From the NCBI GenBank assembly GCA_029012365.1, contig JAQXLY010000016.1:62001-126000 (forward strand): a DNA stretch of 64,000 nucleotides, given 5' to 3'. The position numbers and the translations under genes are program-made. The notes under the pieces were generated by a model, which was not told where the DNA came from, ran no database searches, and saw nothing but the letters and a program-made list of their open reading frames with translations. The stretch comes from Lachnospiraceae bacterium (GTDB lineage: Bacteria > Bacillota > Clostridia > Lachnospirales > Lachnospiraceae). Within the stretch, counting starts at the first letter, position 1. Each line of letters opens with the position of its first letter. Of this stretch, positions 35,028-43,560 are shown one piece after another.

Positions 35028-35393
35028 TTACATTTTATAATCACTGACGATACGTTCCAACTCCATGATATCTGTCGGTGTTAATAATTGATTTTTTAAA
35101 TACTCCACTAAAAAGTTATTTAATGAACCGTTATATACTTTATCCAACAATGCCTTGGTTTCTATATTTTGTACTGTTCTTTTAGAAATCAACGCCCTGC
35201 ATATAAATCCCGGATCCTCTCTGCGAACCGCCCCCTTCTCAATCAAACGGTTAATCACAGTATATGTAGTATTCTTTTCCCAACCGACATATTCCTTAAT
35301 AATCTTAGCAATGTCCTTTGCAGCCAAAACTTTGTTGGACCAAAGCAGCTCCATAATATTTAATTCACCTTCATGTAATCGTATATCACCCAT
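35028..35393 (-). CDS. BlaI/MecI-family transcriptional repressor
   Basis: 121 residues. A winged helix (LHEGELNIMELLWSNKVLAAKD, NTTYTVINRLIEKGAVRRE) and a C-terminal dimerisation helix fit BlaI/MecI/CopY repressors. These are inactivated by proteolysis through a BlaR/MecR sensor. No BlaR-type sensor gene and no beta-lactamase is adjacent; the nearest genes are the XerS-like recombinase (convergent) and a DUF4143 ATPase. The ATG at 35393 is chosen over 35501 for its family N-terminus and the upstream AGGGG. A canonical operator lies upstream, so it probably represses itself. Confidence 0.88.
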   Translation of the reverse strand: MGDIRLHEGELNIMELLWSNKVLAAKDIAKIIKEYVGWEKNTTYTVINRLIEKGAVRREDPGFICRALISKRTVQNIETKALLDKVYNGSLNNFLVEYLKNQLLTPTDIMELERIVSDYKM

Positions 35394-35419
35394 GAAATTA
35401 ACCCCTTTACACCTAATTC

Positions 35420-35498
35420 TACACTTGTAAGAATAAAACAATCTCCCCCAATGTGTCCCAAACAATACATTCAGGATGACGGTGTAGATTAATTCTAC
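35420..35498. promoter_or_regulatory. BlaI-type operator sites upstream of the repressor gene
   Basis: TACA-CT-TGTA at 35420-35429 is an exact TACANNTGTA dyad, the BlaI/MecI operator core. GTAGA (35484-35488) and TCTAC (35494-35498) form a second dyad nearby. Confidence 0.55.
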
Positions 35499-35557
35499 CA
35501 TATTAGAATTGAAAAATCAAGTAAAAATCTCATAATTTGTCAAAAAAAGTTTTTTCA

Positions 35558-36784
35558 CTATTTTATGCAAAAAACAGCATAGTACGGAATTTGCTTCAAG
35601 ACAGATGTAGAATAGAAATTTTCAAACCCAAATCGATAATACCTTTGCTCTTGCATATTCCCTTTGACAGCATAATAGGATGCAATGCTTTTCGCCTTTC
35701 CTGTCAAGGAAGTTCTAAGTTCTACAGGTGTCTCAATCCCGTTCTTGCTTAAAATAAAATCAACCTTTGCCTGCGCTTTTGACTCCCAAAAATGGATTGG
35801 ATTCGTAAAATTGGATTCAAGTGTCTGCATAACATAATTCTCCAATAAAGCTTTCCGTATTTCGGCATTTTCTTCTCCGGTAAATGATGAATACAGCATT
35901 CCCACATCCGGAAAATACAATTTGAAATGTGTTTCATTGCCCTGTTCATTTAAGCGCAGAACCATTCCGCTTTGCTCCAATGCAAGAATGCTGTCTTTAT
36001 AAAGAGCATATGTGACACCTTTTCTGATTAAATTAAAGCGAAACTTCTTGTTTTCACGTTTTAATTGTTCGGGAATCACACGTATAATTTGTAAAGCCTT
36101 TCCTGCTTCTCTCTCACCACAAATTGCTTCTGTTACCGCCCGCATTCGATTCTTTAGTGTACAATGAACTTCCCCCACATTATAAACAGACTTGGATGAG
36201 ATATATTCGTTTACAGCTCCCGGCATTCCTCCTACAATCAGATATTCCTCAAATAATGCCAAAAGCTCCTGATGTACAATATCGGGAACCGGCTTTAATG
36301 TTTGAAAATGTGCTTGTATTATATCTACATACCAGTCATTTCCCACTGCAGATAAAAATTCATCAAAGCATAACGGAAAAATCCGGCATACACGAAACTG
36401 TTTCTGCATTTCCGATGACGGTAAAATCCCCGAAATACAGATTACCGGAAGTGTTTTGCAATGTTTCATCGCATTCATCAAAACAGGACAATAAGAAATC
36501 TCATCAAAAATTATAACAAGTTCAGTAAGTATTTCTTCATCCATCTGAAAAAAATCGGCAATGGCTGCGGATACAGATACTCCGGAAAGTATCTTTTCAC
36601 AAAAAAAACGCTCTGCAATGCTATTTAACTCAAAATTAACGTATAAATACTGGGGATAATAGGCTAATGCAAATTCAATTGCAAGATAGGTTTTCCCTGT
36701 TCCCTTTGTTCCGGTTAATAAAAACGGAACCGGTGTCTTTTGCTCTCTCCATTGAACTAATTCATTTATTGCATTCCGCTTCAT
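35558..36784 (-). CDS. DUF4143-family ATPase (AAA, PD-(D/E)XK-like C-terminus)
   Basis: 408 residues. Walker A GTKGTGKT (about 25-32), Walker B LVIIFDEI (about 90-97) and a winged-helix middle region precede a C-terminal nuclease-like DUF4143 domain. In that domain VDFIL is followed by PVELRTS; related proteins end this motif in ExK, and here the Lys is Arg, so a nuclease fold may be inactive. Role unknown; such ATPases are scattered and variable in bacteria. An AAAGGA site precedes the ATG. It lies 50 bases after rluD on the same strand, at the end of the division cluster. Confidence 0.87.
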   Translation of the reverse strand: MKRNAINELVQWREQKTPVPFLLTGTKGTGKTYLAIEFALAYYPQYLYVNFELNSIAERFFCEKILSGVSVSAAIADFFQMDEEILTELVIIFDEISYCPVLMNAMKHCKTLPVICISGILPSSEMQKQFRVCRIFPLCFDEFLSAVGNDWYVDIIQAHFQTLKPVPDIVHQELLALFEEYLIVGGMPGAVNEYISSKSVYNVGEVHCTLKNRMRAVTEAICGEREAGKALQIIRVIPEQLKRENKKFRFNLIRKGVTYALYKDSILALEQSGMVLRLNEQGNETHFKLYFPDVGMLYSSFTGEENAEIRKALLENYVMQTLESNFTNPIHFWESKAQAKVDFILSKNGIETPVELRTSLTGKAKSIASYYAVKGNMQEQRYYRFGFENFYSTSVLKQIPYYAVFCIK

Positions 36785-36834
36785 AATACACCAAAATCCT
36801 TTTCCTGCTTTACACTTTAATCAAAAAATCCATT

Positions 36835-37761
36835 TTAACCAAACTGATTACGAAACTTTTGTATCAATTCATAAAAATACTGCGGTAGGTCGGAGGAAAA
36901 TTCCATATATTCTCCGGTTGTCGGGTGTGTAAATCCGAGTACACCGGCATGCAGCGTTTGTCCGGTTAATTGGAACGGATCTTTTTTAGGCCCATAGATT
37001 GTATCCCCCAAAAGAGGATGCCCAAGACTTGACATATGCACACGGATTTGGTGTGTTCTGCCCGTCTCTAATTGACAGACAATGTGAGAATACTTAGTTC
37101 CAAACTGTTCCACAACACGATAATTAGTTACAGCGTACTTTCCTCTTACCGGATTCACCATCATTTTCATCCGTTCCTCCGGATTTCTGCTTATCAGTGA
37201 TTCAATTCTTCCTTCCGGTTCCTTAAAGACTCCATAAACAAGAGCATCGTAACGTCTGGTAATTGAATGCTCTTTAAACTGTTCGGCAAGTCCTCTGTGT
37301 GCTACATCATTTTTACATGCTACAATGATTCCGGTAGTATCCTTATCTATGCGGTGCACAATTCCCGGACGCAATATCCCGTTTATTCCGGAAAGAGAAC
37401 CGTTACAATGATAAAGCAGTCCATTTACGAGAGTTCCCGTAAAATGGCCTGCTGCCGGGTGGACAACCAACCCCTTCGGTTTGTCAACGACAATCAAATC
37501 GTCATCCTCATAAATTATCTTTAACGGAATATCTTCAGCCTCTACTTCCAGACCTTCCGGAGCAGGAATTAAAACCTTTACCTCATCACCGACCTTTACA
37601 AAGTCTTTACATCTCCCGGTATTCCCGTTAATCCATGCTCCCCCGCTCTCAATTAATTTCTGAACGTATGAGCGTGAAACTGCCGGATGATTCACTGCAA
37701 TACACTTATCCAGACGAAGTCCGGCATCTGATTCCTGAACTACGAACTTGATTTCTTCCAT
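36835..37761 (-). CDS. rluD: Ribosomal large subunit pseudouridine synthase D (RluD-like)
   Basis: 308 residues. An N-terminal S4 RNA-binding domain (about 12-75) precedes the synthase domain with the catalytic aspartate in HRIDKDTTG (about 137-145) and QTLHAGVLGF near the end. It converts uridines of 23S rRNA (helix 69 in E. coli) to pseudouridine. It starts 22 bases inside lspA, an overlap typical of lspA-rluD gene pairs, so the two are translationally coupled. The DUF4143 gene follows. Confidence 0.94.
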   Translation of the reverse strand: MEEIKFVVQESDAGLRLDKCIAVNHPAVSRSYVQKLIESGGAWINGNTGRCKDFVKVGDEVKVLIPAPEGLEVEAEDIPLKIIYEDDDLIVVDKPKGLVVHPAAGHFTGTLVNGLLYHCNGSLSGINGILRPGIVHRIDKDTTGIIVACKNDVAHRGLAEQFKEHSITRRYDALVYGVFKEPEGRIESLISRNPEERMKMMVNPVRGKYAVTNYRVVEQFGTKYSHIVCQLETGRTHQIRVHMSSLGHPLLGDTIYGPKKDPFQLTGQTLHAGVLGFTHPTTGEYMEFSSDLPQYFYELIQKFRNQFG

Positions 37762-38249
37762 TTTTTAAAATCCTCGTCCTTATAATAAAAAATCCATAAT
37801 ACACACATCAAGATTGCACCACAGGTCACCCCGATATCCGCCACATTAAATACCGGGAAATTAATCAAGTCAAAGGAAAACATATCGGTTACTTTTCCAA
37901 ACACAATGCGGTCGATACTGTTTCCGATGCCACCTGCTATAATAAGCGTAAGAGTGAATCTCATCGGCCGCATTCTTCTTTCCTTCGGAAGCAGAAAATA
38001 AATAGCAATAAATGCAATCATGCCTGCTACGGAAAAAATAGTCAGTACCGATGTGTATTTGTTAAATATTCCAAAAGACGCACCAGTATTATATATCAGG
38101 CGGAGTGAAAAAACATCCTTCCATAAAATAATCGGTGCATTTGCCAAATCAGCTCTTGCCCATGATTTTGTTACCTGATCCGCTACAAGTATAAAAATAA
38201 ATAAAAGCGCATGAAAAAGACAATCACGCAAAAAAGTTTTCCGTTCCAT
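37740..38249 (-). CDS. lspA: Lipoprotein signal peptidase (signal peptidase II)
   Basis: 169 residues with four membrane helices. The two catalytic aspartates are in GIGNSIDRI (about 111-119) and VFNVADIGVTCG (about 131-142). It cuts signal peptides from prolipoproteins after lipid attachment. GGAGAG precedes the ATG. It is directly upstream of rluD with a 22-base overlap and follows aroB by about 17 bases. The lipoproteins encoded at 16.5 kb and 43.6 kb would be its substrates. Confidence 0.96.
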   Translation of the reverse strand: MERKTFLRDCLFHALLFIFILVADQVTKSWARADLANAPIILWKDVFSLRLIYNTGASFGIFNKYTSVLTIFSVAGMIAFIAIYFLLPKERRMRPMRFTLTLIIAGGIGNSIDRIVFGKVTDMFSFDLINFPVFNVADIGVTCGAILMCVLWIFYYKDEDFKKWKKSSS

Positions 38250-38266
38250 TTACACACTCTCCACTT

Positions 38267-39355
38267 TTATATAATAGATTGAAATGCCGTCCAGATTTCT
38301 TCATCCGACACTTCGGAATCCAGAAAAGCTTCACCGATGTTTTTCAAAAGTACGAACTTAATTTTTGCTCCGTCGGCCTTTTTATCATGATGACAGACAG
38401 ACAATAATGTTTCCTTATTAAGATATGAAACCTTCGTTTTCATACCATAAGAAATAATCAGCTCCTTTATTTCATCAGCTTCTTCTCTGGAAAGAGTATT
38501 ACGCAGCACAGAAAGCTCTGCTGCGGCAATCATGCCGACGGAAACACATTCACCGTGCAACAAAGAAAAATCATTCAGTTTTTCTACTGCATGTCCGATT
38601 GTATGTCCAAAATTAAGCAATGCACGTTCTCCCTTTTCCTTCGGATCGCGCTCCACTACATCACGTTTTATACAAAGACTCCGATAAATCATAGAACGGA
38701 GTGTCTCAGGCTCCTTTGCAAGAATATGATTTACATTTTCTTTCAAAAACACATGGTATAACTTATCAAGAATAAAACCATGCTTTATCACCTCACCCAT
38801 ACCGGCTAAAAATTCACGTTCCGGAAGCGTCTTTAGTGCAGCTACGTTAATATAAACGGCCGACGGCTGATAAAAAGCGCCTATCATATTCTTATAAGCC
38901 TTAAAATCCACCCCTGTTTTACCGCCTATAGAAGAATCCACCATCGAAAGCAGACTGGTCGGCAAACCAATAAAACGAATTCCACGCAAATATGTTGCCG
39001 CAACAAAGCCTGTCAAATCTCCGGTCACACCACCGCCGAGGGCAAGTAAAACATCATTTCTGTCAAAAGATGCGGTAATCAGGAACTCATAAAGAGCTGC
39101 TACCGTATCCAGATTCTTAGAGGATTCTCCCGCCGGAAACGAAAATAAGACGCAGAAAAAGCCTTCCTTTTCAAGAAGACTGCTTACCTCTCTGCCATAA
39201 AGTGCTGCCACTGTGGAATCACTTACAATGCAAATCTTCCTCCCTTTTACCTGAAGAGAATTTAACATTGGAATAATCCCGTCAAAGGATTCTTCCAATA
39301 CAATCCGATATAACGGCGCATTATCCGCGCCGTTGACAATAAGTTCATCCATCAT
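38267..39355 (-). CDS. aroB: 3-dehydroquinate synthase
   Basis: 362 residues. Second step of the shikimate pathway: DAHP to 3-dehydroquinate, NAD- and metal-dependent. Typical segments: GGGVTGDLTGFVAATYLRG (NAD-binding, about 95-115), PTSLLSMVDSSIGGKTG (about 120-136), GMGEVIKHG and NFGHTIGHAVE (metal ligands). The ATG at 39355 has the GAGGAAT of the divIVA stop region as its ribosome site, so translation is coupled to divIVA. Its place between divIVA and lspA is unrelated to its pathway. Confidence 0.95.
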   Translation of the reverse strand: MMDELIVNGADNAPLYRIVLEESFDGIIPMLNSLQVKGRKICIVSDSTVAALYGREVSSLLEKEGFFCVLFSFPAGESSKNLDTVAALYEFLITASFDRNDVLLALGGGVTGDLTGFVAATYLRGIRFIGLPTSLLSMVDSSIGGKTGVDFKAYKNMIGAFYQPSAVYINVAALKTLPEREFLAGMGEVIKHGFILDKLYHVFLKENVNHILAKEPETLRSMIYRSLCIKRDVVERDPKEKGERALLNFGHTIGHAVEKLNDFSLLHGECVSVGMIAAAELSVLRNTLSREEADEIKELIISYGMKTKVSYLNKETLLSVCHHDKKADGAKIKFVLLKNIGEAFLDSEVSDEEIWTAFQSII

Positions 39356-39359
39356 AGTA

Positions 39360-39959
39360 TTATTCCTCATCTAAATTAATAATTTCAATATCATCCCCTG
39401 ACAAAGAATCCAAAGGATTTTCCGGCATCTGTCCTTTTGTATCCTTGTAAATTCCAACCGGTGTTTCCACAGAATCCGGCATATTTTCAAACATGGAAAG
39501 CTGATCCAGATTTACTGAAAAGCTCTGGCTGTCCAAAAGCTCCGTCTGGGCAGCAACAAGACTTTTAAATCTTGCCTTGTACATATCATACTGACGAACC
39601 AGTTCTATCGTCTGCTTACGAATCTGTTCCAATTCCTGCTTTGCGTCCGCTAAAATCACATTTGCCTTGGATACAGCCTCCTGCTCGATTAAAAGGGCAT
39701 TCTTCATTGCGTTTCCTTTGGTCTCTTCTGCGGTACGTTCTGCCAGCACCAACGCCTTTTGTAACGTCTTTTCTATTGTTTTGTAATACTGCAGCCCTTC
39801 ATTTAACACATTCATTCTGTCATGCATTTCCATTTTTTCGCGATAAAGAGCTTCATAGCTTTCAAGAAGTTCCGACATAAAATTATCGACATCCTTCTTG
39901 TCATACCCCAGACCGCCTGATTTAAAAGCTTTGTTTTGAATTTCAATCGGTGTAATCAT
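39360..39959 (-). CDS. divIVA: DivIVA-family cell division / polarity protein
   Basis: 199 residues. The N-terminal DivIVA domain begins MITPIEIQNKAFKSGGLGYD, with the lipid-binding loop and KKDVDNFMSELLESYEAL, followed by a long coiled coil (about 30-130). It recognises curved membranes at poles and septa and recruits partners. The acidic C-terminus (NLDEE) is short. GAAAGGAAG precedes the start. It sits between ylmH and aroB in the ylm-type division cluster and coexists here with a full MinCDE set. Confidence 0.95.
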   Translation of the reverse strand: MITPIEIQNKAFKSGGLGYDKKDVDNFMSELLESYEALYREKMEMHDRMNVLNEGLQYYKTIEKTLQKALVLAERTAEETKGNAMKNALLIEQEAVSKANVILADAKQELEQIRKQTIELVRQYDMYKARFKSLVAAQTELLDSQSFSVNLDQLSMFENMPDSVETPVGIYKDTKGQMPENPLDSLSGDDIEIINLDEE

Positions 39960-39973
39960 ACTGCTTCCTTTCT

Positions 39974-40717
39974 CTATTTGTAACGTTCCAATACAACTGC
40001 AATGCGCCCTTTTTTTGTAAGGCCGCCGATTTCCTTTAATTTTACTTTTCCGTATCCGCGAAAAGATATGATATCCTGTTCCTTTACAATTACGGAGGGT
40101 GACGTAATCTCACGTCCGTTTATGAACCCCTTTCCTCCCGAAATTGCAGCTACCGCACTGCTTCTGGATACGCCAAAGGCTGCGGCTGCAACTGCATCTA
40201 TTCGATTTGCGGAAACTGTCCTTTGTATAACCTGAAACTCTTTTGTAAATTCCGTTTCTTCCGCCTGTGCAATTTTGCACACTACATTGGTATGCCTAAT
40301 CTGAAGTAACTGACCGACCAGAAAATCGGCAATATGTTCGGCACAAAGTACATATGCTTCCTTTCCCTTGACATAGATATCGCCAATAACAGCCCGCTCT
40401 AAACCAAGTCCCAATACACTGCCAAGTACATCCCGGTGTGAAAACTCCTCAGCAAACTTAATATTTTTCGGAATAATCCGTATTCCGCAAATCGGAAACA
40501 TTTCCGGGCTTATCGTCACCTGTTCGGGGGCAATACAAAGCATCCGGCGCTCTGCATCGGCAATTCCGCCATAAAACATATAGTTGGAACCGCTTAACAT
40601 CGTTTTTGACGCTTCAATCTCACTTAAGTTTAAAAAATCGGTAAATTCGGTTTGAAAAGAAAATTCCGCACGCTTTCGCAACTCGGCAATTCTCTTTTTA
40701 AGTAAAAGTTCTTCCAT
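39974..40717 (-). CDS. ylmH: YlmH-type S4-domain RNA-binding protein
   Basis: 247 residues. A conserved N-terminal region (ITISPEMFPICGIRIIPKN, HRDVLGSVLGLGLERAVIGDI) is followed by a C-terminal S4 domain at about 170-235 (ANRIDAVAAAAFGVSRSSAV, FINGREITSPSVIVKEQD). YlmH acts in rescue of stalled ribosomes in B. subtilis, and its gene lies between sepF and divIVA there as well. AGCAGGATTG precedes the ATG, 11 bases after sepF. Confidence 0.93.
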   Translation of the reverse strand: MEELLLKKRIAELRKRAEFSFQTEFTDFLNLSEIEASKTMLSGSNYMFYGGIADAERRMLCIAPEQVTISPEMFPICGIRIIPKNIKFAEEFSHRDVLGSVLGLGLERAVIGDIYVKGKEAYVLCAEHIADFLVGQLLQIRHTNVVCKIAQAEETEFTKEFQVIQRTVSANRIDAVAAAAFGVSRSSAVAAISGGKGFINGREITSPSVIVKEQDIISFRGYGKVKLKEIGGLTKKGRIAVVLERYK

Positions 40718-40728
40718 ACAATCCTGCT

Positions 40729-41358
40729 TTATTGATTCAATGTAGGTACTTCGAATCCGTTCTGTTCAACATAAGAAAGATAATCTCCCGAAATGTCAAC
40801 ATTCTCCGGAGAAATAATGAAAATCAGATTGGAAATCTGATGAATTTTTCCGTTTAATGAATATACTGCCCCGGAAATGAAATCCATAATACGCTGCGCA
40901 AGTGCCAAATCGATTCCTTCCAGATTTACCACGGTAGCACGTTCATCCACCAGCATATCACAAATATCCTGTGAGTCATCGAAACGGGTCGGTTTCATAA
41001 TGCTGACCTCCAATGACCTTGACGCAGATGCGGAACGAAGAGGTACGACTCTTCCCGAAGCGGCACTTCGTTCCGTTCGCATGGTACGTTCCTTCCTGTT
41101 CTCGGAATAGTCGTAGTCAAATTTTTCTTCTTCCGAAGTCTTCTGAGGTTTCATTGTCTTTGCAGGAACCGGAGTAACTCTGGCAGCTTCCTTTCTAAAC
41201 GCCGGAACCTCTTCCGTCGCAGCTTCCGGTGTAAAGCGCTCTGTCTTCTTCTTTTCTTTCCGATGGGAGAGTTCCGAATCGAAATCATCAAAATCATCGA
41301 AGTCATCTTCGTCTGTTACATTCATTTTATTCAGAATTCGTTCTAAAAAGTTACCCAT
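40729..41358 (-). CDS. sepF: Cell division protein SepF
   Basis: 209 residues. An amphipathic N-terminus (MGNFLERILNKMNV) is followed by an acidic repeat DDFDDFDDF (about 18-26), a long charged disordered linker (30-120) and the C-terminal SepF fold (about 125-205: VVNLEGIDLALAQRIMDFISGAVYSL, IFIISPENVDISGDY). SepF tethers FtsZ to the membrane. AAAGGAGATATC and the ATG at 41358 define the start; a longer frame overlapping yggS is not needed. The linker is longer than in B. subtilis SepF (about 150 residues in total). Confidence 0.95.
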   Translation of the reverse strand: MGNFLERILNKMNVTDEDDFDDFDDFDSELSHRKEKKKTERFTPEAATEEVPAFRKEAARVTPVPAKTMKPQKTSEEEKFDYDYSENRKERTMRTERSAASGRVVPLRSASASRSLEVSIMKPTRFDDSQDICDMLVDERATVVNLEGIDLALAQRIMDFISGAVYSLNGKIHQISNLIFIISPENVDISGDYLSYVEQNGFEVPTLNQ

Positions 41359-41374
41359 ATGATATCTCCTTTTA

Positions 41375-42085
41375 TTACTTATGCGGATAAACACGATGAC
41401 CGAAAATACCGGTGCCTACACGAACTAATGTGGCGCCCTCTTCCACCGCAACTTCAAAATCACCCGTCATCCCCATGGACAACACATCCATAGCTATATT
41501 ATCAATGTTTTTAGAATTGATGTCAACCATTAATTGCTTCATTTTTTTGAAATAGACCCTATTTTCTTCCGCCTGCTCCGTATAAGGTGCCACTGTCATA
41601 AGTCCCCGTACCTTTATGTGGGAAAAATGTACCAGTTCTCTCAGAAGCTCCTCTAATTTTTCCGGGGCAATCCCATGCTTGGAAGCCTCTCCCGAAATAT
41701 TCACTTCCAATAAAATGTCAGAGACAATTCCCCTTTTCTCAGAGGCTTCATCAATCGCTTCCGCGAGATGTAAAGAATCCACGGAGTGAATCAATACGGT
41801 TTTTCCCACAACATACTTTAACTTATTCGTCTGTAAAGCACCAATCATATGCCAGTGAAGCGGTTCTTTAATGACGGCCTGTTTATCCCTCAACTCCTGA
41901 GGTTTGTTTTCCCCAAACTCCTTTAGTCCGCACGCCATAGCTTCTCTGATGGCTTCCACCGGCATTGTTTTGCTGACTGCAATCAGTGTAACCTCATCCG
42001 GATTTCTTCCCGCACGTATACAGGCAGCAGATATCCTTTCTGTAATCTCGGACACTGCAGCACTGATCTTAGTTGTTTCCTGCAT
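41375..42085 (-). CDS. yggS: YggS-family pyridoxal phosphate homeostasis protein
   Basis: 236 residues. Single TIM-barrel PLP-binding protein (PLPBP/YggS). Signature segments: VTLIAVSKTMPVEAIREA (PLP-lysine at about 39), GENKPQEL, HWHMIGALQTNKLK, HSVDSL and LSMGMTGDFEVAVEEGATLVRVG. It keeps free PLP and amino-acid pools in balance. It is the standard neighbour of sepF and lies 17 bases upstream of it, two bases after the HlyD-like gene. Confidence 0.95.
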   Translation of the reverse strand: MQETTKISAAVSEITERISAACIRAGRNPDEVTLIAVSKTMPVEAIREAMACGLKEFGENKPQELRDKQAVIKEPLHWHMIGALQTNKLKYVVGKTVLIHSVDSLHLAEAIDEASEKRGIVSDILLEVNISGEASKHGIAPEKLEELLRELVHFSHIKVRGLMTVAPYTEQAEENRVYFKKMKQLMVDINSKNIDNIAMDVLSMGMTGDFEVAVEEGATLVRVGTGIFGHRVYPHK

Positions 42086-42087
42086 CT

Positions 42088-43500
42088 CTATTCTCCTTCT
42101 ATCAATATTACATCATTTGTAACAGCAGATACATCCAATATAATATGGTCATAAAGCGCTACTCCTCCGGCAAGTCCCGATTGTACAAGAATATAATCCT
42201 CTACATCCGTCAGGCGCTTAATCCTCTTAAAGACCGCATACCCCCTATTCATATTGTACACACCTTCCAAATTTGTCAGGAAGGAATACAGCATAGCCCG
42301 TTCCGGCTCCGACTCTGTACCCTCGGAATTAATATACCGGTCAGAATCTATAACTTCCGCTGCTACATAATAATAGCCGTTTTCATAAAACAAAGGCGTA
42401 ATTTCATGATAATCCAACTTGATTTCTCCGGACTCCGGATCAAAAACCTCCATGCTGATGCCGACGCTTCCTTTCTCTCCGCCTCCCTGCATAATAAAAC
42501 GTTCGGGAATCTGATAAACCTCCTTTTCAAGAATAGAGGTTGCCGGAATTTTCAAGCCTTCCTTTGCCGCAAGAAACAGTGTCACATCCAGAAACCGTTC
42601 GCTCAGATATTCTGTTCCGTACCGATCCATCTCAACTAACAGATAAGAGGCCCTCCCTATACGCATTACCTCATACGGCCTGTTATACTTAACCGGGTCT
42701 CCCGCTATCTGAAACGATACGGAATCCCCCTCTTTTTTCAGGCGTTCCAGACAATCATCCGTTACCTTAATTACAAGCTCCCAATCTTCCTGCGGAATCA
42801 GTTTATAAGCAAAACTGTCCGTTGCGGAAATTCCGGATGGTTTACGGTATTCAGGTACCGTTCGTTTTTCCTCGGTAAACTCTTCTCCCGTAAGCTGTTC
42901 CTTCGTATAGCCGTCGTATAAATCGGAATAATAGGAAATCACGCCGCTCTGGGAGGAATGGACTGTCAGAAAATTGCCGGATGCATTTGTATTTTGTTCC
43001 GACAGTGCATCCAACATAGAAACATCACGGTATCGCAGATAATCCGAAAGAAAATCTTCCCGTAGCTTATAACTGTCCGAATAAGTGACGTCAGAATATT
43101 TCGCACAAAAGTCACGGATATTACTCTTTAGACGAACAACATCATTCGTAGACAAAACGGAATTTTCCTCGTTCAAATCAAGCAAATTCTGTAAATCGGA
43201 CGTATCGTTTATCGAATATACAGCGGAATCTTTTGCAATCCTTGCACCTTCCCTGTAATAGAAATTTAAATACCCTGCCTGCTGTGTACGATAAACAGTC
43301 TCCGTACGTAAAATCATTGCAACCGCTTTTTCTTCACTTCCTGCACTTCCTGCCTGCACCTCATATACCGAAAGATGAGGTGATGTAAAATATCGATAAA
43401 TATTAATCGATAGCAAAATCAATACACCAAAGGCTACTACCAATCCGATATTAACTTCACGCCTGGTATGAAACTTAACAATCTTCTTTTCATTTGACAT
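42088..43500 (-). CDS. HlyD-like membrane protein in the division cluster
   Basis: 470 residues. A cytosolic N-terminus leads into one membrane helix (about 18-38). The external part shows HlyD/membrane-fusion-like features: a biotinyl-lipoyl-like start (about 50-95), a helical hairpin region (about 105-175), and a beta-rich C-terminal half. No ABC exporter or outer-membrane partner is encoded nearby, and the organism is Gram-positive by context. Its position two bases from yggS, between a carboxypeptidase gene and sepF, suggests a role in septal wall assembly. This is an inference. Confidence 0.78.
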   Translation of the reverse strand: MSNEKKIVKFHTRREVNIGLVVAFGVLILLSINIYRYFTSPHLSVYEVQAGSAGSEEKAVAMILRTETVYRTQQAGYLNFYYREGARIAKDSAVYSINDTSDLQNLLDLNEENSVLSTNDVVRLKSNIRDFCAKYSDVTYSDSYKLREDFLSDYLRYRDVSMLDALSEQNTNASGNFLTVHSSQSGVISYYSDLYDGYTKEQLTGEEFTEEKRTVPEYRKPSGISATDSFAYKLIPQEDWELVIKVTDDCLERLKKEGDSVSFQIAGDPVKYNRPYEVMRIGRASYLLVEMDRYGTEYLSERFLDVTLFLAAKEGLKIPATSILEKEVYQIPERFIMQGGGEKGSVGISMEVFDPESGEIKLDYHEITPLFYENGYYYVAAEVIDSDRYINSEGTESEPERAMLYSFLTNLEGVYNMNRGYAVFKRIKRLTDVEDYILVQSGLAGGVALYDHIILDVSAVTNDVILIEGE

Positions 43501-43560
43501 ACCGAGCTCCCCCTCCTTTCCAGTAAAATAACGTCAGAGCCGTTTCAATATAGCGTACTG

